A DNA stretch of 9,058 nucleotides, taken from NCBI GenBank assembly GCA_030621685.1, contig JAUXHF010000063.1, positions 1-9,058 of the forward strand, read 5' to 3'. The notes beneath the pieces are model-generated. The model saw only the letters and a list, made by a program, of their open reading frames with translations, was not told the DNA's origin and searched no databases. A program made the position numbers and the translations under genes. This document shows positions 1 through 6,947 of the stretch, piece by piece (within the stretch, counting starts at the first letter, position 1; each line of letters opens with the position of its first letter). This DNA is from Spirochaetota bacterium. Lineage in GTDB: Bacteria > Spirochaetota > UBA12135 > COTS27.

Positions 1-1
1 G

Positions 2-913
2 CCATTACTTGAGGATTTCAAGAAACAAACAGGTATTACACCTAAGATTATTTTTGCTAGCTCTGGGCTTACAGAACGTCTGAAACAAGAAGGCAAGGAT
101 TCGCCAGCAGATGTAGTGCTTACCGTTGATGTCAGCAGATTCCGCCAGCTTGATGCCGATAAACTTAGTTCAGCCATAGACTCACAGGTATTAAAAGCGA
201 ACATTCCCAAGCGCTATCGAAGCCAGGACAACACTTGGTTTGGATTAACTCTGCGTGCTCGCATCATCTATGCTTCTAAAGAGCGTGTGAAAAAAGGCTT
301 AATACAAGATTATGAAGATTTAACAGAAAGTCGCTGGCGAGGTAAAATTTGTACTCGCTCGGGCTATCATCGTTATAACCTAAGTTTACTTTCTTCCATA
401 ATAGCGGCTAAAGGTGAAGCTTATGCCCAAAAATGGCTAACAGGCCTGAAGCGAAACCTTGCACGCCGGCCACAAGGAAATGACAGGCAGCAGATAAAAG
501 CCATTCGTGATGGTCTTTGTGATATATCCATAGGAAACAGTTACTATTATGGAAAGATGTTATTTAATGCAGAAAGCCCTAAGCAGGCCAGCTGGGCGAA
601 AAGCGTATATCTTATTTTTCCTAATCAAGGAAACCGAGGCACTCATATGAACATCTCTGGTGCTGCTCTTACTCGATATGCGCCCAATAAGGCAAATGCT
701 TTAAAACTTATAGAATTCTTAAGTTCAGATTCTAGTCAATACTTGTACGCAGAGCATAACTATGAATTTCCGGTAAATCCCAAGGTTAAGCGCTCCAAGA
801 AAGTAGCTGCTTTTCCTGAAAAATTTAAAGAAGATAGCGCCTCACTCACAGAAATAATGAAGCTTTTGGAAAAAGCAACCATTATCACCGATAAAGTTGG
901 TTTTGATAATTAA
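2..913 (+). CDS. fbpA: Ferric iron ABC transporter substrate-binding protein, FbpA/FutA family (5' partial)
   Basis: This is the periplasmic Fe(III)-binding subunit that delivers iron to the permease encoded next. The reading frame is open to the left edge, so the GTG at 116 is an internal codon and the true start and signal peptide lie outside; 303 residues are visible, perhaps 35-40 short of the family length. The visible N-terminus (LLEDFKKQTGI, then LTERLKQEG.SPADVVLTVD) matches the family's first lobe. The block YRSQDNTWFGLTLRARIIYAS (from about 215) is a family hallmark. A Tyr triplet (codons 542-550, in GNSYYYGKM) corresponds to the paired tyrosines that bind iron in FbpA. GTHMNISGAAL followed by an Asn-Lys-Ala-rich helix is the usual C-terminal lobe. 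The permease and ATPase follow on the same strand. Iron is inferred from the family and the tyrosines; another trivalent metal is possible. Confidence 0.92.
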   Translation, partial: PLLEDFKKQTGITPKIIFASSGLTERLKQEGKDSPADVVLTVDVSRFRQLDADKLSSAIDSQVLKANIPKRYRSQDNTWFGLTLRARIIYASKERVKKGLIQDYEDLTESRWRGKICTRSGYHRYNLSLLSSIIAAKGEAYAQKWLTGLKRNLARRPQGNDRQQIKAIRDGLCDISIGNSYYYGKMLFNAESPKQASWAKSVYLIFPNQGNRGTHMNISGAALTRYAPNKANALKLIEFLSSDSSQYLYAEHNYEFPVNPKVKRSKKVAAFPEKFKEDSASLTEIMKLLEKATIITDKVGFDN

Positions 914-1107
914 CGTGTAGCTTAGCCTTTAATAGCTGCTGCGCTCACGGTTTTCGGTTTTGTTTTTTGTTTTTTAATAATACGGTTACAGTGATTTTTA
1001 AATACTATACTCGTGAGTGCATACTTGGTAAGCGGTAGCTTGCTTTTTGCTAGCGAACAGCATCAGTTCTCTTTTTTTTACTGCTTTAGAATCAAAGAAA
1101 TATTGGC
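914..1107 (+). other. Intergenic gap fbpA-fbpB, possible weak promoter
   Basis: This 194-bp gap holds no ORF I can support. It contains the short motif TAGCTTAGCC at 918-927, a T-rich tract (about 950-977), and a -10-like TATACT at 1006-1011 without a good -35 box at normal spacing (the nearest candidate, TTACAG at 986-991, is only 14 bp away). A short TAGC/GCTA inverted pair lies near 1032-1053. The gap is large for an ABC operon, so an internal promoter or an mRNA processing site separating the abundant binding protein from the permease is plausible. None of these sites is strong. Confidence 0.3.
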
Positions 1108-2889
1108 ATGAACATGAACATGAGTAAAAGTAAAAGCAAGGGCAAGAATCTGGGGGCTACTGAAGGGGTTTTGTTTAAATTTACTCAACGTTTTCTGCAA
1201 GGGTTTCGGTCTATTCTAGAAGCTGGTTGGCAACAAAATATCCTATATGCTGGCATGTTAATATTTTGTATTTTTCTTTGTTTACCTATCTTTGCCATTA
1301 TTTTTTTAGCTTTTTCTGCGCCCAGCGTGGGAGTTTCCGAACTTTCACAAACAGAGATTTTTTTCCACCTACTTTCCAGCACCTTACCTAATTATTTAAA
1401 AAACTCCTTACTCCTTATGCTTATGGTAGGTATTCTTGCCTTGGTACTGGGGGTGAGTGCGGCTTGGCTGCTTACAGGATATTCGTTTACGGCTAGAAAA
1501 TTTTTTACCTGGGCCTTAGCCTTACCCTTAGCCATTCCTACCTATATTTTCGCCTATCTCTATGGCGATTTCTTAGATTATAGTGGCCCGCTGCAAAGTT
1601 TCATTCGAGACCTGGGCGGCTTTACTCGTCCTAGCGATTATTTTTTTCCAGAGCTACGAAGCTTACCCGGGGCAGCGCTTATGCTTGCCTTAGCCTTATA
1701 TCCCTACATATATCTTTTTGCTAGAAAAGCGTTCTTAGAATACTCGCCCTCATTAGCCATGGCCAGGGAGCTTATGGGAATTTCTGGCCTGAAAGGGTTT
1801 TTCAAGACCTCGCTAGGTATGGCTAGGCCGGCATTAGGTATTGGGCTATCGCTTGTGCTTATGGAAACGATAAGCGATTTTGGGGTAGTGGAATACTTTG
1901 CTATCAACACGCTATCTCTTGGCATGTATAATCTTTGGCTGAACATGGGCAACCTTGCAGGAGCCGCCCAAACGGCTTTGCTTACCTTGTTTATAGTGGT
2001 CTCGCTTTCTTATTTAGAGCGTAGCAGCCGCATGCGCCAAAGTCATGCTCAAAAAGAGGGAAGCTTTTACTCTCCCCCTTTAAAAAAACTAAGTGCTGTA
2101 AAGCAGCTCTTGGTTCTTATCTATTTGGGAAGTATTTTCTTCATCGCTTTTCTCTTGCCTAGCGGATTAATTTTGTATCACAGTTTAAAAAATTTCTCTA
2201 GTTTAATAAACGAAAACTTCATAGCCTACACTAGAAACAGTATGGTCTTAGCGCTTTTAGCAGCTTCTGTGGCGCTGCTCATTAGCATCAGCATGGCCTA
2301 TGCACAACGTTTGAATAAAAAAGGTTTTTTCACAAAAATAGTGAACGAAATAATGAGCCTTGGCTATGCCATTCCCGGAACTATCTTAGCTATTGGCATT
2401 CTTGTGCCGTTTACCACAATAGATTCATTCATAAGCGATATCAGTGAAGCCATGGGAGGCGGTCGCTTAGGCCTCTTGCTAAGTGGTAGTGGTTTTTCAC
2501 TGGTCTTTGCTTACGTGTTACGGTTCATCATTATCCCGCAAGGCGCTATTAGCTCTGGTCTTGGGAGAATACATGAAAACCTTGACAACTCGGCAGCCCT
2601 TATGGGCTTTAGCAAAAAACAAACACTTAGCAAACTCCACCTTCCCTTGCTCAAAAAAAGTCTTTTTACCGGTTTTCTTATTTTATTTATTGAAAGCCTT
2701 AAAGAGCTTTCTGCCACTATTATTCTGCGGCCCTTCGATTTTGAAACGCTTTCAACCTATATCTACGCCTATGCTTCCGATGAACGTATTGAAGAAGCCT
2801 CGTTAGCCTGCCTGCTGCTTATAGGCCTTGGGCTACTACCCACAGTAATAATTATGAGAAGTCTGAATACTGAAAGAACGCTTTATTAA
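1108..2889 (+). CDS. fbpB: Iron(III) ABC transporter permease, two-domain FbpB/FutB type
   Basis: Inner-membrane channel subunit of the Fe(III) importer. The 593-residue protein is two fused binding-protein-dependent permease domains (about residues 40-305 and 330-588), each with roughly six hydrophobic segments. Each half has the cytoplasmic EAA loop that docks on the ATPase: about 211-240 (AMARELMGISG, ending ARPAL) and about 491-520 (NSAALMGFSKK, ending LHLPLLK). The family blocks ETISDFGVVEYF (253-264) and ESLKELSATIILRPF (529-543), then a TLSTYIYAYASDERIEEASLA-like tail, place it in FbpB/FutB rather than sugar or molybdate permeases. The start is ambiguous: ATG occurs at codons 1, 3 and 5 (1108, 1114, 1120), with only a weak purine run (AAAGAAA, 1094-1100) upstream. 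The first 14 residues are a Lys/Ser/Asn-rich hydrophilic extension, and at 593 residues the protein is slightly long for the family. Confidence 0.93.
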   Translation: MNMNMSKSKSKGKNLGATEGVLFKFTQRFLQGFRSILEAGWQQNILYAGMLIFCIFLCLPIFAIIFLAFSAPSVGVSELSQTEIFFHLLSSTLPNYLKNSLLLMLMVGILALVLGVSAAWLLTGYSFTARKFFTWALALPLAIPTYIFAYLYGDFLDYSGPLQSFIRDLGGFTRPSDYFFPELRSLPGAALMLALALYPYIYLFARKAFLEYSPSLAMARELMGISGLKGFFKTSLGMARPALGIGLSLVLMETISDFGVVEYFAINTLSLGMYNLWLNMGNLAGAAQTALLTLFIVVSLSYLERSSRMRQSHAQKEGSFYSPPLKKLSAVKQLLVLIYLGSIFFIAFLLPSGLILYHSLKNFSSLINENFIAYTRNSMVLALLAASVALLISISMAYAQRLNKKGFFTKIVNEIMSLGYAIPGTILAIGILVPFTTIDSFISDISEAMGGGRLGLLLSGSGFSLVFAYVLRFIIIPQGAISSGLGRIHENLDNSAALMGFSKKQTLSKLHLPLLKKSLFTGFLILFIESLKELSATIILRPFDFETLSTYIYAYASDERIEEASLACLLLIGLGLLPTVIIMRSLNTERTLY

Positions 2890-2930
2890 GCTAGCCTTAT
2901 ACAGCTCGCGGTTAAGCTAGCCTTATACAG
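2886..2930 (+). repeat. Two 19-bp direct repeats at the end of fbpB
   Basis: The 19-mer TTAAGCTAGCCTTATACAG occurs exactly twice, at 2886-2904 and 2912-2930, a period of 26 bp. The first copy includes the fbpB stop codon (2887-2889). Each copy ends in TTATACAG, which resembles a -10 element (TATACA), and a further CTATACTATA follows at 2941-2950. The pair could be duplicated promoter elements, binding sites for a regulator of the ATPase gene, or a slipped duplication with no function. Confidence 0.75.
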
Positions 2931-2954
2931 ACATGGCATGCTATACTATATTTC

Positions 2955-2983
2955 ATTGATACTTTGCAGTATCTTTCATCAAT
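2955..2983 (+). promoter_or_regulatory. Nested inverted repeats upstream of fbpC, possible operator
   Basis: GATAC (2958-2962) and GTATC (2969-2973) form a 5-bp dyad around a 6-base spacer. An overlapping outer pair, ATTGAT (2955-2960) and ATCAAT (2978-2983), shares bases with it, so the two pairings exclude each other. TTTCAT is also directly repeated at 2951 and 2975. The site lies 67-95 bp before the fbpC start, just after a TATACT-like hexamer (2942-2947), a reasonable position for an operator. I cannot assign a regulator; it does not match a classical Fur box well. Confidence 0.25.
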
Positions 2984-3049
2984 CTAGTTTTATTAAAGCT
3001 TAGAAACCTCATTTAAAAAAACAGACCTGCCAAGAACTAGGTAATCGCT

Positions 3050-4216
3050 ATGAGCCAGCATGAACAAGGTAAAAACGTAGGCCAGAACCTGGGCGAGAGC
3101 ATGGGCCCTCATCGTGAGCCTTTTATTTCTGTTGAAAACTTAAGTTTTGCCTACAAGGGCCTTACGGTTATAGAGGCTATGTCTCTACAGGTAATGCCTA
3201 AGGAGATAACATGCATCTTGGGGGCATCGGGCTGCGGGAAAACTTCTTTTTTGAAAGTGTTAGCTGGCTTTATCCATCCCTCCAGCGGTGTTATTAAAGT
3301 ACGAAAAAAAATAATAAGCTCGCCATACCATCTGCTTGCTCCGCAAAAACGTGGCATGGGCATGAGCTTTCAAGACCATGCTTTATTTCCACATTTAAGC
3401 GTATATGAAAACATTGTGCTTGGCATGAAAAGCAAACCTCCTAAGGAATATAAGCAGCGCTTAGAGCATATTGTTCATGAGCTAAAACTAACATCCTTAC
3501 TGCAGAAGTATCCCAATAGCATTTCTGGCGGCGAGCAGCAACGTTGTTCTTTGGCTCGTGCCTTATTGCCGGCGCCTTCCATTTTACTTTTAGATGAACC
3601 CTTAGCCAGCCAAGATGTAGAACTTAAAGAAAAACTTATTTTGAAACTGCGCAGTCTCATCAAAGAAAATGGCATTACCGCCTTATTGGTTACTCACGAC
3701 CAACAAGAAGCTTTTTACATGGCCGATAGAATGGGCTTTCTTCATAACAAAAGAATAATACAATTTTCTACGCCTTACGAGATGTATCATAGACCAAACT
3801 CGCTCTGGACAGCACAGTTTATTGGCAAAGGAAGTTTTCTAGCAGGTGAAATAACGCAAGGGATGCTACAAACTGAACTTGGTACTATAAAAAATTTCCG
3901 CTATGTGCCGCTTAACAAGCCCGATACCAGTAGCATGCTGCTAAGCCATTCTAATGTGGGCTATCCTAAGCCTCAAGAAAAAAAACAGATAAAAGTTTTT
4001 TTTCGCCCTAGCGAAACACAGATAGACTCAAGAAGTGCGATACGCGGGAAAATAACAGCTGTTTTTTTTCAAGGAGACTCTTTTCTCTACGAAATAATCC
4101 TTCCTTCTGGAGCAAAAGTGCTCTCGCAAATGTCCTCGCATTATAAATATGCTCTTGGTGAAGCGGTTGGCCTGCGTATTCGCCTGCAAAACCTTACTGC
4201 CTTTGAGTCTGGCTAA
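3050..4216 (+). CDS. fbpC: Iron(III) ABC transporter ATP-binding protein, FbpC/FutC type
   Basis: Cytoplasmic ATPase that powers the Fe(III) importer. Of 388 residues, the ABC domain spans about 25-255: Walker A GASGCGKT (58-65), Q-loop FQDHALFPHLSVYENI with Q108, signature ISGGE (158-162) followed by QQR, Walker B ILLLDEP (178-184, catalytic E183) and switch His216 in LLVTHDQQE. The signature reads ISGGE instead of LSGGQ, and the D-loop reads ASQD where related importers usually have SALD; both are tolerable in an active enzyme. The remaining ~130 residues form a regulatory TOBE-like domain, with FFRPSETQI and a C-terminal GEAVGLRIRLQNLTAF. The first 22 residues are hydrophilic and precede the conserved core, so ATG at 3101 (codon 18) is an alternative start. 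The chosen ATG has only a weak purine sequence (CTAGGT, 3037-3042) upstream. The next gene begins 3 bp after the stop. Confidence 0.93.
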   Translation: MSQHEQGKNVGQNLGESMGPHREPFISVENLSFAYKGLTVIEAMSLQVMPKEITCILGASGCGKTSFLKVLAGFIHPSSGVIKVRKKIISSPYHLLAPQKRGMGMSFQDHALFPHLSVYENIVLGMKSKPPKEYKQRLEHIVHELKLTSLLQKYPNSISGGEQQRCSLARALLPAPSILLLDEPLASQDVELKEKLILKLRSLIKENGITALLVTHDQQEAFYMADRMGFLHNKRIIQFSTPYEMYHRPNSLWTAQFIGKGSFLAGEITQGMLQTELGTIKNFRYVPLNKPDTSSMLLSHSNVGYPKPQEKKQIKVFFRPSETQIDSRSAIRGKITAVFFQGDSFLYEIILPSGAKVLSQMSSHYKYALGEAVGLRIRLQNLTAFESG

Positions 4217-4219
4217 GCC

Positions 4220-4975
4220 ATGACTCTAGAAACATCAGATATCTGGCTTATCATCTTAGCGGGCATAACCAGTTCCTTCATCAATACCATAGCAGGAGGA
4301 GGTTCTTTTCTTAGCTTACCTTTGCTTATTTTTCTTGGTGTGCCGGCCTCTCTTGCCAATGGCACGAATCGAATCAGCATTGTATTACAAAGTTTATTAA
4401 GTGCTTATCTTTTTTACAAAAAAGGAAAACTAGACATAAAAAAATGCCTGTACTTAAGTATTCCGGCTGTTTGTGCTGCTTTGCTAGGTGCCTACCTAGC
4501 AAGGTTTGTAGCCAACCGTGACTTTGAACTCATTATTGCCGGTTTTATGCTCTTGATGTTGGTCTTTATTTTTATAGGTCCTAAAGAATGGCAAAACAGC
4601 CGTCCAGAACGCCAACAAAACGGGCTTAGTTTACTAGAATTTATTATCTTTTTTGCCATCGGCCTCTATGGCGGCTTTCTGCAAGCAGGCGTAGGTATAG
4701 CCATGATGATAGCCTTAGTATTAATTTTTGGCTTCAATAGCGCCCAGGCAAATGCTATGAAAATGGGGCTTTCCCTACTCATTAACCTTTTCGCCTTGCT
4801 GGTCTTCCAAGACGGAGGCCTTGTTAATTGGGAAGTCGGAATATATTTAAGCGCTGGCGGTCTTTGTGGAGCATGGCTGGGAACTACTGTTTCTTTGAAA
4901 ATTCATGGCAAATATCTCCGCTGGGGGCTTATTATCATAATTTTCATTCTTTCTCTACGCTTGCTTATCCAATAG
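4220..4975 (+). CDS. TauE/SafE family (DUF81) membrane transporter
   Basis: Integral inner-membrane protein of 251 residues, the normal length for the TauE/SafE (UPF0721) family, whose members include putative sulfite or sulfoacetate exporters; most have unknown substrates. The family's internal duplication is visible. The first half has AGGGSFLSLPLLIFLGVPASLANGTNRIS (about 25-53); the second has a related Gly-rich block, GGFLQAGVGIAMMIALVLIFG, followed by SAQANAMKM (151-182). About eight hydrophobic segments are separated by a charged central loop (residues 120-136). Only GCC lies between the fbpC stop and this ATG, and there is no separate ribosome binding site, so translation is probably coupled to the ATPase. 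The pairing with an iron importer suggests co-regulation. It is not a known part of that transporter, and no substrate can be read from the sequence. Confidence 0.88.
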   Translation: MTLETSDIWLIILAGITSSFINTIAGGGSFLSLPLLIFLGVPASLANGTNRISIVLQSLLSAYLFYKKGKLDIKKCLYLSIPAVCAALLGAYLARFVANRDFELIIAGFMLLMLVFIFIGPKEWQNSRPERQQNGLSLLEFIIFFAIGLYGGFLQAGVGIAMMIALVLIFGFNSAQANAMKMGLSLLINLFALLVFQDGGLVNWEVGIYLSAGGLCGAWLGTTVSLKIHGKYLRWGLIIIIFILSLRLLIQ

Positions 4976-5320
4976 AAAAATACGAGCAAGAAAATATCTA
5001 AACAAGTACAGGCCTTTCAAGCTAAGCCTTAAGCCTTATTCCCTAGCCCTAGCCTTAGCCCCTAGCTTAGCCCAAAAAATTGAAGCCGAGGCTAAAATGG
5101 CATTTTCTCACTATAAAAAAACTAAAATAAGAATATTCATTTTATACTTACAAAGAGCAACTTGCTAAATATACAAAACTGAAAACATACAAAAGAATAC
5201 CTATCTTAAATGTTTGAATAAGTATGTAGCCCGAACAACACATATCTTGAGCGCTTGTTTTAAAATGATTTCAAATTGTTTTTTAAACTAAAATACTACA
5301 AATATATATTTGATGAAAAA
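4976..5320 (+). other. Intergenic region upstream of enolase
   Basis: This 345-bp AT-rich gap contains no ORF I can support on either strand. Its left part holds a degenerate repeat cluster (5019-5073, listed separately). GAATATTC at 5131-5138 is a perfect 8-bp palindrome inside a longer imperfect AT-rich dyad (about 5124-5145), followed by a -10-like TATACT at 5143-5148. TTGAGC (5247-5252), TTGTTT (5255-5260) and TAAAAT (5261-5266) sit closer to the gene, but no pair gives a clean -35/-10 with 16-18 bp spacing. The enolase promoter must lie somewhere here because the region follows an unrelated operon; I cannot fix its position. Confidence 0.4.
5019..5073 (+). repeat. Degenerate AGCC/TTAGCC repeat cluster
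   Basis: About 55 bp are built from variations of a short unit: GCTAAGCCTT, AAGCCTTATT, CCCTAGCCCT, AGCCTTAGCC, CCTAGCTTAG. The period is close to 10 bp but imperfect. GCTAAG at 5021-5026 is the reverse complement of CTTAGC at 5054-5059 and 5066-5071, so a hairpin with a long loop is possible. It lies about 45 bp after the TauE-family stop and may help end that transcript, but it lacks a compact GC stem followed by a T run. Confidence 0.5.
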
Positions 5321-6640
5321 ATGACGACCATTACCAACATACAAGCACGAGAAATATTAGATTCTAGAGGCGAGCCTACCATAGAAGTAGATGTCGTGCT
5401 AGCCTCTGGGTCTAAGGGGAGAGCTTCAGTGCCATCTGGAGCCTCCACTGGCGAAAACGAAGCTACCGAGCTACGCGATGGTGACGAAAAACGTTACTTT
5501 GGCAAGGGCGTAACTCAAGCCGTTGAAAACGTTAATACCGAAATTAATGAGGCTCTACTGGGCTTTCATGCTTTAGAACAAGAAGAAATAGACATGAAGA
5601 TGATAGAGCTTGATGGCACGGAAAGCAAAAAACGCCTAGGAGCGAATGCCATTCTCGGAGTTTCATTGGCCGTAGCCAAAGCCGCTTCTAACAGCCTAGA
5701 TATTCCCTTGTTCCGTTATTTGGGAGGAGCTAGGGCACGCTTTCTGCCGCTGCCTATGGCGAATATTTTAAACGGCGGCGCCCATGCTGCTGGCACAGTG
5801 GATATTCAAGAGTTCATGATCATGCCCCTTTCTGCGACCTCCTTTAGCCAAGGCTTACGCCAAGTTACTGAAGTTTTTCATACCCTAAAAAAAATCCTTA
5901 AGGATAAAGGATATGCCACTAGCGTTGGTGATGAGGGTGGCTTTGCCCCCAGTCTTTCTAGCACAGAGGAAGGTTTAGAACTTATCTTAGAAGCTATTGA
6001 GCAAGCAGGCTACCAGCCAGGCGATGAAATAGCCTTATGTTTAGATGCCGCTGCCAGCGAAATGGCCCAACATGCGGGAAGCTCCAATACTTATAAATTT
6101 TGGAAATCATCGGGTAAGGTTCTTTCTAGCGATGAAATGATAGAATTTTGGCACGGTTTATGCACTCGCTTTCCGGCGATAATTTCTATTGAAGATGCCT
6201 TAGGTGAAAACGATTGGGCTGGCTGGGAAAAACTCAGCCAACGCTTTAACTTGAAAGATAGCAAACATGGCAGTAAGCTACAGCTTGTTGGCGATGATAT
6301 TTTCGTTACGAACACTCGTTTTCTGCAACAAGGAATAGAGAGGAATATTGCTAATTCTATACTCGTGAAACTCAACCAGATTGGCACGCTTACCGAGACT
6401 TTGGATGTTATAGAGAAAGCTAAACGCCATGGCTACGCAGTCGTCATCTCGCATCGATCTGGCGAGACAGAGGATACCAGCATTGCCCATCTTGCGGTAG
6501 CTGTTGGCGCATGCCAAATAAAAACTGGCGCTCCCTCGCGCAGTGATAGAGTGGCTAAATACAATGAGCTTCTGCGCATTGAAGAACAGCTTCAAGGAAG
6601 TGCTCGCTACTCTTTTCAAGAGGCTTTTTATAATTTATAA
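5321..6640 (+). CDS. eno: Enolase (2-phosphoglycerate dehydratase)
   Basis: Cytosolic glycolytic enzyme converting 2-phosphoglycerate to phosphoenolpyruvate. It is 439 residues, slightly longer than the usual 425-435 because of about eight extra residues at 308-318. Conserved features are present: N-terminal AREILDSRG (9-17), mobile loop SGASTGE (39-45), His155 in NGGAHA, QE at 163-164, catalytic acid E205 in GDEGG, catalytic base K350 in SILVKLNQIG, ISHRSGETED (376-385), K401 in QIKTG, and Mg ligands D242, E291 and D325. One deviation: NGGxHA is followed by AGTVD, where most enolases have Asn two residues after HA (DNNVD in E. coli), so G158 and T159 replace N161 and N162. The ATG at 5321 is chosen because it fits family N-termini; the upstream TTG at 5276 would add 15 unrelated residues. 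An out-of-frame ATG-AAA-AAA-TGA (5313-5324) overlaps this start. It stands alone, without other glycolysis genes. Confidence 0.96.
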   Translation: MTTITNIQAREILDSRGEPTIEVDVVLASGSKGRASVPSGASTGENEATELRDGDEKRYFGKGVTQAVENVNTEINEALLGFHALEQEEIDMKMIELDGTESKKRLGANAILGVSLAVAKAASNSLDIPLFRYLGGARARFLPLPMANILNGGAHAAGTVDIQEFMIMPLSATSFSQGLRQVTEVFHTLKKILKDKGYATSVGDEGGFAPSLSSTEEGLELILEAIEQAGYQPGDEIALCLDAAASEMAQHAGSSNTYKFWKSSGKVLSSDEMIEFWHGLCTRFPAIISIEDALGENDWAGWEKLSQRFNLKDSKHGSKLQLVGDDIFVTNTRFLQQGIERNIANSILVKLNQIGTLTETLDVIEKAKRHGYAVVISHRSGETEDTSIAHLAVAVGACQIKTGAPSRSDRVAKYNELLRIEEQLQGSARYSFQEAFYNL

Positions 6641-6674
6641 TATATTGCTTTTCGATATAAACATATGCGCCCTT

Positions 6675-6816
6675 CAGCCTATAAAAATAACACTATACAT
6701 AACACTATAAAACAAACGCAAACAGATTATTCGGACAAAAAAGCAAATTGAAAAAAACTTTTTTTATATAATAAGCTAAGCTGCCAGCCGCAAGAACGAA
6801 AAAACTTTTCACTCCT
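6675..6816 (+). repeat. Tandem leader repeat, copy 1 (142 bp)
   Basis: First of three tandem copies of a non-coding unit. In order it contains CCTATAAAAATAACACTATA, ACGCAAACAGATTATTCGGA, a TTG (6748-6750) followed by an A7-C-T7 tract, a TATAAT (6767-6772), AGCTAAGCTGCCAGCC, and a second A6-C-T4 tract (6799-6809). This copy is longer than copy 2 because TAACACTATA is duplicated inside it, a 12-bp insertion. From the TTG, the frame reads MKKTFFI and then stops at 6769-6771. Apart from this insertion and a few substitutions it matches copy 2. Confidence 0.9.
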
Positions 6817-6947
6817 CAGCCTATAAAAATAACACTATAAAAAAAACGCAAACAGATTATTCGGACAAAGAAGCAAATTGAAAAAAACTTTTTTTATATA
6901 ATAAGCTAAGCTTGCCAGCCCCAAGAACGAAAAAACTTTTCACCCTT
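6817..6947 (+). repeat. Tandem leader repeat, copy 2 (131 bp)
   Basis: Second full copy of the unit, nearly identical to copy 1. Differences are loss of the 12-bp internal duplication, one extra T in AAGCTTGCCAGCC, and scattered substitutions. Its TTG is at 6878-6880, 130 bp after that of copy 1 and 131 bp before the functional start at 7009. The same A7-C-T7 tract gives MKKTFFI and a stop. A TATA-rich segment (6822-6841) recurs in the same place in every copy, so each could carry a promoter, but no -35 consensus stands at proper spacing. Confidence 0.9.

Noticed and set aside
116..118. GTG at 116 as the start of the iron-binding protein
   Set aside because: The frame stays open to base 2 and the upstream residues match the family's N-terminal lobe, so the gene is cut by the window edge.
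950..980. Intrinsic terminator after the iron-binding protein gene
   Set aside because: The region is T-rich, but I find no stem longer than 3-4 bp directly before it.
2483..2806. 107-residue + strand ORF in another frame of the permease gene
   Set aside because: It is fully contained in the fbpB second domain, whose motifs are intact; it reads as an out-of-frame shadow.
5084..5093. AGCC-GA-GGCT hairpin upstream of enolase
   Set aside because: A two-base loop is too small to form and no T run follows.
5124..5145. Fur box around the GAATATTC palindrome
   Set aside because: The arms are offset and do not fit the GATAATGATAATCATTATC-type consensus, and the downstream gene is enolase, not an iron gene.
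5276..5320. TTG start extending enolase by 15 residues
   Set aside because: The added residues have no family similarity, and the ATG at 5321 gives a standard enolase N-terminus.
6278..6619. 113-residue minus-strand ORF inside enolase
   Set aside because: It lies wholly within a strongly conserved gene and has no domain character; the overlapping minus-strand frame at 6091-6387 is the same kind of shadow.
6767..6772. TATAAT in leader copies 1 and 2 as a definite promoter
   Set aside because: The nearest -35-like TTGAAA is only 13 bp upstream, and the hexamer is lost in copy 3, so it cannot be assigned as a promoter from sequence alone.
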